IMG/VR virus record: IMGVR_UViG_3300045135_002615 | Coordinates: 186,001-250,000 of that record | Source of the DNA: a virus | Reading direction: 5' to 3' (one strand) | Length of the DNA stretch: 64,000 nucleotides | Shown: positions 45,755-53,195 of the stretch, piece after piece | Numbering within the stretch: position 1 is the first letter of the stretch | Layout of the letters: every line of letters starts with the position of its first letter | Program-made: the position numbers and the translations under genes | The notes under the pieces: generated by a model | Database searches by the model: none | The model's input: the letters and a program-made list of their open reading frames with translations, nothing else | What the model was told of the DNA's origin: nothing

Positions 45755-46372
45755 ATGCTTACACCCCAAGAGATTCTCTTTATCATCCTGTCCCTACTTG
45801 GGGCAGACAACGCTAAGGTCGATGATACAGCTAAAACCCGCATGGCTGAGCTGAGCCAAGCAATCTCTGACCATCAATCTGAGACAGTATCAGCACACAC
45901 GCTAATCGCGGTTAGCTTCGTTGAAGACCGCTTCTCCTATGACGGAGATCAAGGAGCAAACCACAAGGGTGCTTGTGGTCCTTATCAGCAGATCCCGAAG
46001 TGGGCTGCTGAGGAGGTCACTTGCTCCGACCTTGCAGACCCTCAAACTGCTACCCGTGTAGCAGTCAAGAGCATCAAATGGTTCTACAAGACCTTTGGTG
46101 AGAAGCTCGACACCCTCTGCCACTACAACGGTGGCATGGAGTGTGTTGGGGGTGCGGTTGACTACGCGGAGGATGTCAAGAAGACATACCGCAAGAGCAA
46201 GAGCCTTCTTAAGAGGTATCGCTCAAAGACACCCTCCCTCAAGACGACTATCAAGAAGGTTAAGACACGCAAAAAGAAGCGTGTCCACACCCCACCTCCA
46301 CCTACACTAGACTACGTTGGTCCCCCTCCTACCATCTATGGGGACTATGTTGGACCCCCTGACTCTATCTAA
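45755..46372 (+). CDS. Lytic transglycosylase/lysozyme-like protein
   Basis: This is a 205-residue protein. The catalytic-type segment is LIAVSFVEDRFSYDG (Glu ~54), followed by HKGACGPYQQIPKWAAEE and LCHYNGG ... YAEDVKKTY, the arrangement of SLT/goose-type muramidases that cleave the glycan strand. The C-terminal ~50 residues are very basic then Pro/Tyr-rich (KKVKTRKKKRVHTPPPPTLD; YVGPPPTIYGDYVGPP). There is a hydrophobic N-terminus (EILFIILSLLGADNA) that could serve for export. The genes that follow encode small membrane proteins, which suggests a lysis cassette. Confidence 0.72.
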   Translation: MLTPQEILFIILSLLGADNAKVDDTAKTRMAELSQAISDHQSETVSAHTLIAVSFVEDRFSYDGDQGANHKGACGPYQQIPKWAAEEVTCSDLADPQTATRVAVKSIKWFYKTFGEKLDTLCHYNGGMECVGGAVDYAEDVKKTYRKSKSLLKRYRSKTPSLKTTIKKVKTRKKKRVHTPPPPTLDYVGPPPTIYGDYVGPPDSI

Positions 46373-46382
46373 GGAGCCCCCC

Positions 46383-46541
46383 ATGAAGTTCAAAATCTGC
46401 TTAGTCCTCATTCTCATCATCAAAGCGGTACTCCTCATTACCACTCTCTCACAGCCAGTGGTTTTCTCTGCTGACCTCTCAAGTGAGAAGTTCCCAGAGC
46501 CTTGCGTTGAGTTCATCCCTCAAGACCGCAAGTGTCCATAG
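46383..46541 (+). CDS. Small signal-anchor protein, possible lysis accessory
   Basis: This 52-residue protein (MKFKICLVLILIIKAVLLIT) has one hydrophobic span, then a short periplasmic part with two Cys (EPCVEFIPQDRKCP). AAGGAG precedes the ATG by six bases, and it follows the lysozyme-like gene by 10 bases. Size and position recall spanin or holin partners, but there is no lipobox, so the role is inference. Confidence 0.6.
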   Translation: MKFKICLVLILIIKAVLLITTLSQPVVFSADLSSEKFPEPCVEFIPQDRKCP

Positions 46542-46613
46542 AAAAAAAAACTCCCCCCCCCCCTCCACTCATTAATATAAAGTAGTAAGAGGTAGTGGGT
46601 GAGGTTCCCTGAA

Positions 46614-46652
46614 CCACCTTCAACTAGATGTAACATTCCTAGTTGAAGGTGG
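46614..46652. other. Perfect 14-bp stem-loop
   Basis: CCACCTTCAACTAG (46614-46627) pairs exactly with CTAGTTGAAGGTGG (46639-46652), loop of 11 bases. No T-run follows. Confidence 0.8.
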
Positions 46653-46757
46653 AGGGTAGAGCCCCCCCACGAGTTGACCCACCCAACTAAGTGGTCAGCA
46701 TAGAGCGTCAAGCTCACAACTTGAAACATCATAGGAGTTAATACTCCACACTAAAGG

Positions 46758-46778
46758 GCTCCCAATATGGGAGCTTTT
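46758..46778 (+). terminator. Short intrinsic terminator
   Basis: GCTCCC, loop AATAT, GGGAGC followed by TTTTAG. Confidence 0.65.
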
Positions 46779-46804
46779 AGTTTATTTAGGGTAGGGCATC
46801 CACA

Positions 46805-46903
46805 ATGGATAAACTCATCTACCTATATGCGTCAGCGATCATTATTTCTGCTCTCGCTACTCACTACCTGCTAATCTCCCTCTTAATAAAAATCTTCTAC
46901 TGA
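46805..46903 (+). CDS. 32-residue membrane peptide
   Basis: This is a very short frame, starting MDKLIYLYASAIIISALATH and ending LLISLLIKIFY, almost entirely one hydrophobic helix. It lies 17 bases before the next gene and in the lysis/envelope cluster. The ribosome site is weak (AGGG), so expression is uncertain; small holin-like or membrane regulators look like this. Confidence 0.45.
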   Translation: MDKLIYLYASAIIISALATHYLLISLLIKIFY

Positions 46904-46919
46904 AATCTTAAGGAAAAAA

Positions 46920-47210
46920 ATGATTTACTTTATTATTCTTGGGCTAGTCACGCTCGGCGTAGGTCTTTACCACGATGATATTCGCATCTTCTTTGGTATC
47001 TTCATCATCGGCATGACTGCGATGGCTCATCGAGCAGAGGAGGTGGTGACCTTCTCTGTGTGTGAGACCGAGGCTCAGAAGTTCGCACCTGTGGAGCGAC
47101 ACGGTCTTGAGGCTCTTAAGAAGGCTTACCCCTCACTTCAGTGTGAGGAGGTGAAACTGAGCCGAAGTGAGGCTGCCCGAATCCGCGAGGCGATCATTAA
47201 AACTCGTTGA
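46920..47210 (+). CDS. Membrane protein with periplasmic Cys pair
   Basis: This 96-residue protein has two hydrophobic stretches at the start (MIYFIILGLVTLGVGLYHDD; IRIFFGIFIIGMTAMAHRAE), then a soluble region with two Cys (FSVCETEAQKFAPVERHGLE; YPSLQCEEVKL) and a helical end. AAGGAAAAAAATG gives the start. The position beside the small membrane genes suggests an envelope or lysis role; no family is recognised. Confidence 0.6.
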   Translation: MIYFIILGLVTLGVGLYHDDIRIFFGIFIIGMTAMAHRAEEVVTFSVCETEAQKFAPVERHGLEALKKAYPSLQCEEVKLSRSEAARIREAIIKTR

Positions 47211-47234
47211 CAGAGGTGTGCTCCTTAGTATAAT
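47207..47234 (+). promoter_or_regulatory. Consensus sigma70-type promoter for tRNA-Glu
   Basis: TTGACA at 47207-47212 and TATAAT at 47229-47234 are separated by 16 bases, and the tRNA begins 41 bases after. It overlaps the stop of the previous gene. Confidence 0.85.
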
Positions 47235-47275
47235 AGAGGTGCAGATAACGCCACCTCAAAAGAGGAACACATTCA

Positions 47276-47347
47276 GGTCCCATCGTCTAGTGGTCAGGAC
47301 ATCGGCCTTTCACGCCGAGAACACGGGTTCAAATCCCGTTGGGATCA
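47276..47347 (+). tRNA. tRNA-Glu (anticodon TTC)
   Basis: A 72-base cloverleaf: acceptor GGTCCCA with TGGGATC (one G-T pair), D-arm TCTAGTGGTCAGGA, anticodon stem and loop CGGCCTTTCACGCCG with TTC, T-arm CGGGTTCAAATCCCG, discriminator A. CCA is not encoded. It has its own promoter and terminator. Confidence 0.95.
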
Positions 47348-47354
47348 TTCTAAC

Positions 47355-47380
47355 AAGCCCCTCAGCGGGCTTCTTTTTTT
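47355..47380 (+). terminator. Intrinsic terminator after tRNA-Glu
   Basis: AAGCCC, loop CTCAGC, GGGCTT followed by CTTTTTTT. Confidence 0.9.
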
Positions 47381-47390
47381 GGATTCACTA

Positions 47391-47573
47391 ATGAACAAAG
47401 ATATTCGATCCCTCTCCTCCATCTTCGGAGGTCTTCCTAACTACCTCCAAAGGACAAAAGACTTCTCATGGACATGTATTGATAAGAGGGGGTATAAGGT
47501 TTCACTGTACTACACCCCTACAAAGCCAGGTGTGGTAGAGGTGTACGAGCCCCCCCTCATGGATGGGTATTAA
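47391..47573 (+). CDS. Small hypothetical protein between tRNAs
   Basis: This protein has 60 residues from ATG 47391 (MNKDIRSLSSIFGGLPNYLQ), with a beta-like second half (GYKVSLYYTPTKPGVVEVYE). The ribosome site is weak (GGA). The start follows the tRNA terminator by 11 bases, so a separate transcript or read-through would be needed. Function unknown. Confidence 0.5.
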   Translation: MNKDIRSLSSIFGGLPNYLQRTKDFSWTCIDKRGYKVSLYYTPTKPGVVEVYEPPLMDGY

Positions 47574-47665
47574 GGTCGATTCCTTTGGGATTGGCTTTAT
47601 AGATATCTCCGATCTCCATCTTTTCTTTGAGAACAAAAACTACTAACTCTTGGAAGTGAGAGTCT

Positions 47666-47696
47666 GTAATAATCACTCACTTAGGGTGATTATTAC
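47666..47696. terminator. Perfect 11-bp hairpin before tRNA-Lys
   Basis: GTAATAATCAC (47666-47676) pairs with GTGATTATTAC (47686-47696), loop of nine bases, AT-rich. It could end transcripts from the gene at 47391, or start a processed leader for tRNA-Lys. Confidence 0.5.
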
Positions 47697-47715
47697 TATA
47701 ACCTTTTCACATAGA

Positions 47716-47788
47716 GGGTTGTTAGCTCAATAGGTAGAGCAGCGGACTTTTAATCCGTTGGTTCAGGGTTCGAGTCCCTGACGACCCA
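47716..47788 (+). tRNA. tRNA-Lys (anticodon TTT)
   Basis: A 73-base cloverleaf: acceptor GGGTTGT with ACGACCC, D-arm AGCTCAATAGGTAGAGC, anticodon arm CGGACTTTTAATCCG with TTT, T-arm CAGGGTTCGAGTCCCTG, discriminator A. CCA is not encoded. Confidence 0.96.
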
Positions 47789-47826
47789 TTACCCCATAGG
47801 CTCCGTAGCTAGGAGCATACGTTTTC

Positions 47827-47852
47827 AGCCACCCATTAGTAGGTGGCTTTTG
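47827..47852 (+). terminator. Intrinsic terminator
   Basis: AGCCACC, loop CATTAGTA, GGTGGCT followed by TTTGTTT. It lies after tRNA-Lys and before the next gene's GGAG site. Confidence 0.85.
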
Positions 47853-47869
47853 TTTAGGAGAACAAACAA

Positions 47870-48124
47870 ATGCAGATCAAGAATCTTACACGCAGTTTCT
47901 TTTACTTTGACGGCAACATCACCGAGGCACTTGAGGAGTATGTTGTCAAGCATCACGGTCTTACCTTTGATGGTGACCTCATCATTGAGGACGAGCAGGG
48001 TCTGTGGTTCATCAGCCCAGGTGAGTACATCGTCAAGAGTGATGATGTGATCATTGGTGCATGTGACGCAAGCGGTTTCGCAGAGTACTCACTCTACGCC
48101 TCACAGATCGAGGTGGCACGATGA
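47870..48124 (+). CDS. Small hypothetical protein upstream of the lipoprotein
   Basis: This 84-residue protein (MQIKNLTRSFFYFDGNITEA) probably has an alpha/beta fold (LEEYVVKHHGLTFDGDLIIE; GLWFISPGEYIVKSDDVIIG). Codon bias is strong. It overlaps the lipoprotein gene by four bases (ATGA), so they form an operon. No family is recognised. Confidence 0.65.
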   Translation: MQIKNLTRSFFYFDGNITEALEEYVVKHHGLTFDGDLIIEDEQGLWFISPGEYIVKSDDVIIGACDASGFAEYSLYASQIEVAR

Positions 48125-48402
48125 AGAAGCTCCTCGCTGTACTCGCTCTCACCGCTCTTGCCACAGGTTGCACCGATGCCACAATCGGTGCTTATGGGTC
48201 TTACGGCTCACGGGGTCACGCCACTTGCTACTCAGGCGGCAAGGTCACTTTCAACGCGATCTCAACGGGTCGCGTGAAAGACCAAGAGAACTCAGACGGG
48301 TTCTCAGCCAAGTGGCAGGACGTGGGGTCTGATGGGAAACCTCAAGGACCTGTCTACTACGCCACGGTAAGTGGGCAGTGCATCATCAAGTACCTCGACT
48401 GA
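48121..48402 (+). CDS. Phage-encoded lipoprotein
   Basis: This 93-residue protein has a type II signal: MKKLLAVLALTALATGCTDA, lipobox LATGC at residue ~17. The mature part (SRGHATCYSGGKVTFNAIST; QGPVYYATVSGQCIIKYLD) has two further Cys that may form a disulfide. I recall similar small lipoproteins with xTCYSGGKxIxxxxSTGxV in other phages, of unknown role, often suspected in superinfection exclusion. Its 3' end overlaps the convergent chaperonin gene by 17 bases. Confidence 0.8.
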   Translation: MKKLLAVLALTALATGCTDATIGAYGSYGSRGHATCYSGGKVTFNAISTGRVKDQENSDGFSAKWQDVGSDGKPQGPVYYATVSGQCIIKYLD

Positions 48403-49768
48403 TGATCACTTCAACACTAGCCAAGCTAGTGGCAACGCTGGTCGACTTGCGTAAAATACTCGCAAGACGACCCGCAGGGAAAGGCTGATAGAGTTCCTCT
48501 CTACTTAAGAGTTGGTCTTCAGTCAAATCCGCATTCCTAGCTACGGCTCTTAAGGGCTCTTTAAGAGCTTCATTAAGGGTTGGGGAGCTAGTCTCTATCT
48601 TGTATAGAGTTGGCAAAGCCCCCTCTACATATCCGTTCTTTAAAGCATCGGACATGGAGAGGAGGGCTTTTTCTGTTTGTACTCTCCTCACTCTACCCTC
48701 TGCTTCCGTATGACCACCTACTTTGAGCCTGATCAGTGAACCCGTTAGAGCATTAGCCCTCTGCCTCCACAAATCTTGTGTGTGGGTATGAGGGCTTTCT
48801 TGTGCTTCCTTTAAGAGCATCTCAGCTCTCTCTGCTGTCTTTTCAGCGTGTTCATCATAAGGGTATGTGATCATCTCATTGAAGTTAAGAACGCACTCAA
48901 AAGCGGATCCAAAGAACTCGGCTTTGAACTCACCATCAAGGTTAGGTTGGTGGACATGTCCTCCTGTAAATGCGGCGAAATCCTCCATCCACCCCATTCC
49001 CCATATGACTCTAGGGGCTTCTACGGCATGACAGTCGAGTACTCCCTTGTGCCTGTTTAGTTGGATTGTCTTGAGAGCCTGACCGCTAATGAAAGGGGCG
49101 ACGAGGACTAGTGGTCTGCCCTCAAATCCACCCATGAGCTCCATGATCGGCACGACCTGCTTCAAGTCTTTGAGGGGTTGGCTTGATAGGGCAAACATAG
49201 GTCCTTCTAGGTATGCCTCTTTATCTGTATGTATTCTTACTGATGAGTGTAGTGCCTCTGACTCAATGACCTCACACCCGACACCGATACCCTTCTCTAG
49301 CGTGATGTGTGTGGCTAGACCTCCACTCAGGTTGAGTGCCTCAGCGACCTTCTCAACACTTTCCCTATCTAAAGAACTCTCCATACCTATCTTGATAAGG
49401 GTATGTTCACTTGAGGGTAATGGTTTGATGTCTTTGATAGCCTCTAATACCGCATTATCGACTTGGTTAGTGTATGTCGGGTGTGGTGAGTCATACATGC
49501 GTGAGAAGCTCTTTAAAAGCCCCGTAGAGAGCAGGCAAGCAGTTTTAGCACCATCACCATTACCACATACCTCCAGGAGGTTGTATTGGACTATTTTTTG
49601 TATGATTGGGTTAGGGTAGTGCCATGCATTGAGTATGGACTTAGCGGAGGGGTTGTTCCATATTGAACCCCCTCTTTGCATCAATACGGTAGTCCCCTTT
49701 GCTTTGTGGGCGGCGAGCAAGATTTGTTCTACCTGTTTGATCGCGGGTATAAGATTATGGAACGACAT
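48386..49768 (-). CDS. groEL: GroEL-like chaperonin
   Basis: This protein has 460 residues from ATG 49768 (GGAG upstream); GroEL is ~548. Recognisable regions are, in order, the ATP-binding LEVCGNGDGAKTACLLSTGL (GDGTTTAT in GroEL), the apical domain (LEGPMFALSSQPLKDLKQVV; PLVLVAPFISGQALKTIQLN; KGVLDCHAVEAPRVIWGMGW-MEDFAAFTGG) and the equatorial end (LIRLKVGGHTEAEGRVRRVQ). The match is distant, with an altered hinge and no Gly-Met tail. It may fold phage proteins such as the capsid in place of host GroEL, perhaps without a GroES partner, none of which I find here. Confidence 0.82.
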   Translation of the reverse strand: MSFHNLIPAIKQVEQILLAAHKAKGTTVLMQRGGSIWNNPSAKSILNAWHYPNPIIQKIVQYNLLEVCGNGDGAKTACLLSTGLLKSFSRMYDSPHPTYTNQVDNAVLEAIKDIKPLPSSEHTLIKIGMESSLDRESVEKVAEALNLSGGLATHITLEKGIGVGCEVIESEALHSSVRIHTDKEAYLEGPMFALSSQPLKDLKQVVPIMELMGGFEGRPLVLVAPFISGQALKTIQLNRHKGVLDCHAVEAPRVIWGMGWMEDFAAFTGGHVHQPNLDGEFKAEFFGSAFECVLNFNEMITYPYDEHAEKTAERAEMLLKEAQESPHTHTQDLWRQRANALTGSLIRLKVGGHTEAEGRVRRVQTEKALLSMSDALKNGYVEGALPTLYKIETSSPTLNEALKEPLRAVARNADLTEDQLLSREELYQPFPAGRLASILRKSTSVATSLASVEVIISRGT

Positions 49769-49799
49769 CGAGGATCTCCATGTGAAAGGACTATGAAAC

Positions 49800-50744
49800 A
49801 TGTCTTCATCCGTTATACAGACTAGATCATCAGCGATCAGCTATAATACACGAGCCGCTAATTCAGTAGGTTGGGGTGGGTCTATCCCCCCCGCAGCAAT
49901 AGAGGCTTTCCCAGGTCTTGCTAAAGACCCTTCAACCAATGACTTTGCATTAGCTGTGGAGGCCTTCCAAGAGAAGACTTTTGGTGCGGGTGCTTCAGTA
50001 GATGGGAAGATGGGGCGTGGTACATGGTCCGCTCTCCTGAAGCAGTATGATCGAGTAGATGATACACAGCCCTTTTGGACTATTAACGACAGGCGTGTCA
50101 ACGTGGAGATTGACCCCTCTGTGGAGGTTGTAAACTTTGATCAGCCAGGTGGTCTTGATCTACACCGATTTGGTCACTTCTCATCTCGTAAGCGACCCCC
50201 ACGCTTTATTGTGGTACATTGGGGCGGTCTTGACCCTCATCATTGTTACAGGGTATTCTCAAGCCCTGATCGTCAAGTGAGCTCTCATGCGGGTATTGGG
50301 GTCTCACCTGAAGGCACCGCTACGATCTATCAGTACCTCGACCTCAACCATAAGTCATGGCACGCAGGTTGGGCAAACTCATATTCTGTAGGTATTGATA
50401 TTTGTCAGCAACCTTCTCTTAGGTGGAAGGATCATTACATCAAGAATGGTTACAACGTCCAAGAGATGAAGAACATGACGGGCAGGGGCGATGCTAATGT
50501 TTTGACCCTTGATCCTAGAGTAGCAATCGCTACTCGTGAAGCCGTTAAGAGCCTCTGTAAGGTTCTTAACATCCCTTATCAGTTCCCATGTGGTTCAGAT
50601 GGTCAGAGCTATGAGGGTGGTTTTTATCATGGGGTAGTGGATAAGGATTATCTCACTAACTCCTTCACAGGTGTGATTGGGCATCATCATATCACACAGA
50701 AGAAGTGGGATTGTGCCTGTTGGTGGGACACTCTCTTTGGTTGA
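49800..50744 (+). CDS. N-acetylmuramoyl-L-alanine amidase with peptidoglycan-binding-like region
   Basis: This is a 314-residue protein. The N-terminal ~90 residues resemble a peptidoglycan-binding module (LAVEAFQEKTFGAGASVDGK-MGRGTWSALL). The C-terminal amidase_2 fold has zinc ligands in FIVVHWGGLDPHHC (His), SSHAGIGVSPEGTATIYQYL and SWHAGWANSYSVGIDICQQP; the third ligand is near the end (GHHHITQKKWDCACWW). It would cut the bond between glycan and stem peptide. No signal peptide is seen, so it is either a tail-associated enzyme or a holin-dependent endolysin. Confidence 0.85.
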   Translation: MSSSVIQTRSSAISYNTRAANSVGWGGSIPPAAIEAFPGLAKDPSTNDFALAVEAFQEKTFGAGASVDGKMGRGTWSALLKQYDRVDDTQPFWTINDRRVNVEIDPSVEVVNFDQPGGLDLHRFGHFSSRKRPPRFIVVHWGGLDPHHCYRVFSSPDRQVSSHAGIGVSPEGTATIYQYLDLNHKSWHAGWANSYSVGIDICQQPSLRWKDHYIKNGYNVQEMKNMTGRGDANVLTLDPRVAIATREAVKSLCKVLNIPYQFPCGSDGQSYEGGFYHGVVDKDYLTNSFTGVIGHHHITQKKWDCACWWDTLFG

Positions 50745-50751
50745 TTGATAC

Positions 50752-51057
50752 ATGGCTTCTCTCTTCATTAGTAATGATCTGACGAAGGCACTCAAACTAA
50801 AGGTTAGTCTTGGGTGCCCCCACATACACTTTGTAGCTGAAGAGGATTGTGACTCCTTCACTTCAGAGATTGTTTGGGGAGAGGTCTTATTTAATGGTCT
50901 TCAAGTTGCCCTGAATATGGGGGCGTGTATCGTTTCGTATGTAGACCATCACAGGAGGTCTACATTTATCGACCCTGACGACCTTGACCTATTGCTATCA
51001 CAACAGAAGAACTTGGAATCATACTTGAGAGAAGTAGATGTCTATCACGTTAGATGA
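50752..51057 (+). CDS. Hypothetical protein
   Basis: This 101-residue protein (MASLFISNDLTKALKLKVSL) has an alternating hydrophobic pattern (CPHIHFVAEEDCDSFTSEIV; GLQVALNMGACIVSYVDHHR). No clear ribosome site is seen; it follows the amidase by seven bases and may be coupled. It overlaps the next gene by 20 bases. No family is recognised. Confidence 0.55.
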   Translation: MASLFISNDLTKALKLKVSLGCPHIHFVAEEDCDSFTSEIVWGEVLFNGLQVALNMGACIVSYVDHHRRSTFIDPDDLDLLLSQQKNLESYLREVDVYHVR

Positions 51058-51610
51058 AGCCTACCAGATGTACATGATGGGTATTGGATACAGAGACATC
51101 TGTCAGCATATGGGTCTTGACATGGACCAAGCTAGATGGAAGGTCAAGAGTTATGCTTTGAAGAACAATCTCTTGTATCCTCGCCCCCCTCAAGATCATA
51201 CTCTCCTCTACAATCTATACTTGAACAAGATGCCCCCAAAAGACATTGCCAGGTATCTAGGGATACGCAGCAATAAGATATGGGAACGCCTTGACAAGTA
51301 TTGTAGGGAGAACTATCTGCCGATGCCAACAAAAAAGCCCTACGAGAGGGCTCAGGTGGCTTATGCTCTTAGGCAACGTGGTTTGAGCTATAGTAAGGTA
51401 GCCAAGATGGTAGGCTACTACGACAGGTCAAACTGCTTCAATGCGATTAAGGCTTATTGTCGTACTTACGGGGTTGGTGATAGTTCCCATACTGAGGGGG
51501 CTGACCATACTGATGACCATACTGAGGAGGTTGTCCATAGTGATGTCCATAGTGAGGAGGGGGAGGGGGATACCCATAAGGGGGGTATTGGTGATGATGG
51601 CGGGGAGTAG
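51038..51610 (+). CDS. Putative DNA-binding protein with repeated helix-turn-helix units
   Basis: This is a 190-residue protein. Three similar ~45-residue units occur: MYMMGIGYRDICQHMGLDMD, YLNKMPPKDIARYLGIRSNK and ALRQRGLSYSKVAKMVGYYD, each in the form of a resolvase-like helix-turn-helix with a following aromatic helix. The final ~40 residues are His/Asp/Glu-rich and low complexity (HTDDHTEEVVHSDVHSEEGE). That end lies antisense to the low-complexity tail of the gene at 51447 for 164 bases. Likely a regulator or DNA-recognition factor. Confidence 0.6.
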   Translation: MSITLDEAYQMYMMGIGYRDICQHMGLDMDQARWKVKSYALKNNLLYPRPPQDHTLLYNLYLNKMPPKDIARYLGIRSNKIWERLDKYCRENYLPMPTKKPYERAQVAYALRQRGLSYSKVAKMVGYYDRSNCFNAIKAYCRTYGVGDSSHTEGADHTDDHTEEVVHSDVHSEEGEGDTHKGGIGDDGGE

Positions 51611-52043
51611 ACTCACGGAAGATGTCTCTCTCCCAACGCTTCCTTTGACGGCTGATGGTAGAGGGGCTTACTTGGTGGACGCATCTCTCTGAGAGTTCTT
51701 TATCGTTGAGACCCGCGTCATAGAGATTGATGACATGGATCATGTATCCAAACTTTGTACCCATCTCGATGTAAGGGTCTACTTCCCACTTGCGTGAGAA
51801 GGTGTTGTGGACAACAACGGCATGCCAGTCATCTTCGAGGAGATCTCGTGTCGATTCTTTACACCACTCATGTGCTTCTTTGAGCTTCTCGACATCAAAG
51901 TGGTACTCGCCTTTATCGTTGATGAAAAACTCGTCAACGCAGATCTCGGTGCGTGTGCTTACATCGCCGCAAATAAGATTCGCCAGCTCTGTCTTACCAG
52001 ATCCTGATAGTCCTCGGATTAAGATCAGTTTTTTATTCTTCAA
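51447..52043 (-). CDS. P-loop kinase (NEDD4BP2-like polynucleotide kinase family)
   Basis: This is a 198-residue protein. Walker A is in LILIRGLSGSGKTELANLI (residues ~6-24), followed by ICVDEFFINDKGEYHFDVEK, VVVHNTFSRKWEVDPYIEMG and ERCVHQVSPSTISRQRKRWE, the pattern I associate with small AAA-type kinases resembling T4 Pnk and NEDD4BP2. The likely role is phosphorylation of nucleic-acid 5' ends. The last ~50 residues are Pro/Tyr/His/Gly repeats (YGQPPQYGHQYGQPPQYGNY). The start is TTG 52043, with TAGGAG upstream. Confidence 0.75.
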   Translation of the reverse strand: MKNKKLILIRGLSGSGKTELANLICGDVSTRTEICVDEFFINDKGEYHFDVEKLKEAHEWCKESTRDLLEDDWHAVVVHNTFSRKWEVDPYIEMGTKFGYMIHVINLYDAGLNDKELSERCVHQVSPSTISRQRKRWERDIFRESTPRHHHQYPPYGYPPPPPHYGHHYGQPPQYGHQYGQPPQYGNYHQPRKYDNKP

Positions 52044-52054
52044 TGTCGTAGCTC

Positions 52055-52231
52055 CTAAAGCTGTATCTCGATCACCCTCTTGGGCTCTTCTTTTTTTCGC
52101 TCAACAATCGGGCGATCTTGAAAAGGGTTGTCTTCTAAGGGTAGGGGTAGTTGAATCCCCCTGTCCCAATCTTCTTGCCACTCCTTAACGCTTGGGGGTG
52201 GCTTACGTTCTTTTATATTGATCCAAGTCAT
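52055..52231 (-). CDS. Small hypothetical protein
   Basis: This protein has 58 residues from ATG 52231 (MTWINIKERKPPPSVKEWQE), AAGGAG nine bases upstream; Pro-rich and charged, ending KKEEPKRVIEIQL. The opening TWINIKERKPPPS resembles the start of DUF551-type small phage proteins. Its stop is 11 bases before the kinase start, so they are cotranscribed. Confidence 0.6.
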   Translation of the reverse strand: MTWINIKERKPPPSVKEWQEDWDRGIQLPLPLEDNPFQDRPIVERKKEEPKRVIEIQL

Positions 52232-52305
52232 GTTTGTCAACTCCTTCCGTGTTCATATCTTATAATAAGAGTATGCCATGCAACACACACAAAGGATATT
52301 CACAC

Positions 52306-52650
52306 ATGGACAAAGACGCAATCGCAACACGTTTACTTACTCTCCGCTCACTCATCCTCCAACTCAAGGAGGAGGAGAACGTCCTTCGCTCTCAGCTTGA
52401 GGTAGGGGACAGCATTGAAGTTCCTATGGGTAAGGTCACTTTCTACACTCAGGTTCGTACCACTTACAATGAGACCGAGCTCTACAGCCATCTTATGGAG
52501 GAAGGTATTGACATCGACCTCGTTGGTGAAGCTCGTGTTCGGGTCAGTCGTGAGAAGGCGGAGTCCGTAAATGAGGACATCGCTACGATCTTGACACAGC
52601 ATCGCGAGGTTACTGAGGTTCCCTCTCTCAAGGTTACGCCTAAGAAGTGA
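52306..52650 (+). CDS. Hypothetical helical protein
   Basis: This protein has 114 residues from ATG 52306 (AAAGGAT upstream). It begins with a coiled coil (RLLTLRSLILQLKEEENVLR) then a beta-rich and helical region (IEVPMGKVTFYTQVRTTYNE; EEGIDIDLVGEARVRVSREK). A TATAAT at 52261-52266 is a possible -10, with a weak TTGTCA at 52234 spaced too far. No family is recognised. Confidence 0.6.
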   Translation: MDKDAIATRLLTLRSLILQLKEEENVLRSQLEVGDSIEVPMGKVTFYTQVRTTYNETELYSHLMEEGIDIDLVGEARVRVSREKAESVNEDIATILTQHREVTEVPSLKVTPKK

Positions 52651-52651
52651 T

Positions 52652-52664
52652 AGTCTGTTTATGG
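52652..52664 (+). promoter_or_regulatory. Late-promoter-like element AGTCTGTTTATGG
   Basis: It directly follows the stop at 52650 and lies 45 bases before the start at 52709. Confidence 0.45.
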
Positions 52665-52708
52665 GGGGGCTGATTTATCACAAGCCAACCATGAAGGGTG
52701 TTCCCCAT

Positions 52709-53194
52709 ATGAGATACTTGACTTCAAATATGAGCAGGTCTGTACCGCACATGCCCAATCTTTCCGTAGCACAGAGGAAAGATCTCTTCCGATTAGAGTC
52801 GATGCTCTCTTCTACTCAAGAGTATACACAGCTGCCCTCCGCTTACTCCAAGATGACTCACATATTAAAAAGTAAGGTCTTCACAGACCGGAGTAGCGTA
52901 GATGATGCCAGTAACCATATCGAGTCTCTAGGCGTATTAAAAGATGTCTTTGACAGGGTCAGGAATCACCTCAAAAAAGAGATGGTGAGAGAGTATAAAG
53001 AGCTTCTTGCGGATCGTAGGTCTGCGGAGGTGCGTGGTGACATTGCACTAGTAGAAGACCTCGAAGATGAGATCTACTTTCATCAGCGGGATTTTAATAA
53101 GACTACGGATCGACTCAAACTTATTGATCGTCAATACCGCACAGAGATCAATGTACTCGTCAAGCACAAGGTCAGCCTGACCCGTATACGTTGA
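52709..53194 (+). CDS. Helical hypothetical protein, probable late gene
   Basis: This protein has 161 residues from ATG 52709 (MRYLTSNMSRSVPHMPNLSV), with AAGGGTG ten bases upstream; ATG 52691 is possible but has no ribosome site. It is highly charged and coiled-coil in character (RNHLKKEMVREYKELLADRR; ALVEDLEDEIYFHQRDFNKT). It lies between two late-promoter-like elements. Likely a small structural protein, though no family is recognised. Confidence 0.6.
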   Translation: MRYLTSNMSRSVPHMPNLSVAQRKDLFRLESMLSSTQEYTQLPSAYSKMTHILKSKVFTDRSSVDDASNHIESLGVLKDVFDRVRNHLKKEMVREYKELLADRRSAEVRGDIALVEDLEDEIYFHQRDFNKTTDRLKLIDRQYRTEINVLVKHKVSLTRIR

Positions 53195-53195
53195 T

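Larger units (their letters stand above)
46580..46778 (+). ncRNA. Candidate structured RNA between lysis genes
   Basis: A ~240-base stretch with no open frame of note contains a perfect 14-bp stem (46614-46652), C-tracts (46548-46560 and 46671-46678), and ends in a terminator-like hairpin (46758-46778). ATTAATATAAAG near 46571 could be a -10 region. The evidence is only structural. Confidence 0.3.

Noticed and set aside
47167-47391. Short open frame through tRNA-Glu
   Set aside because: It overlaps a complete tRNA with its own promoter and terminator and has no ribosome site.
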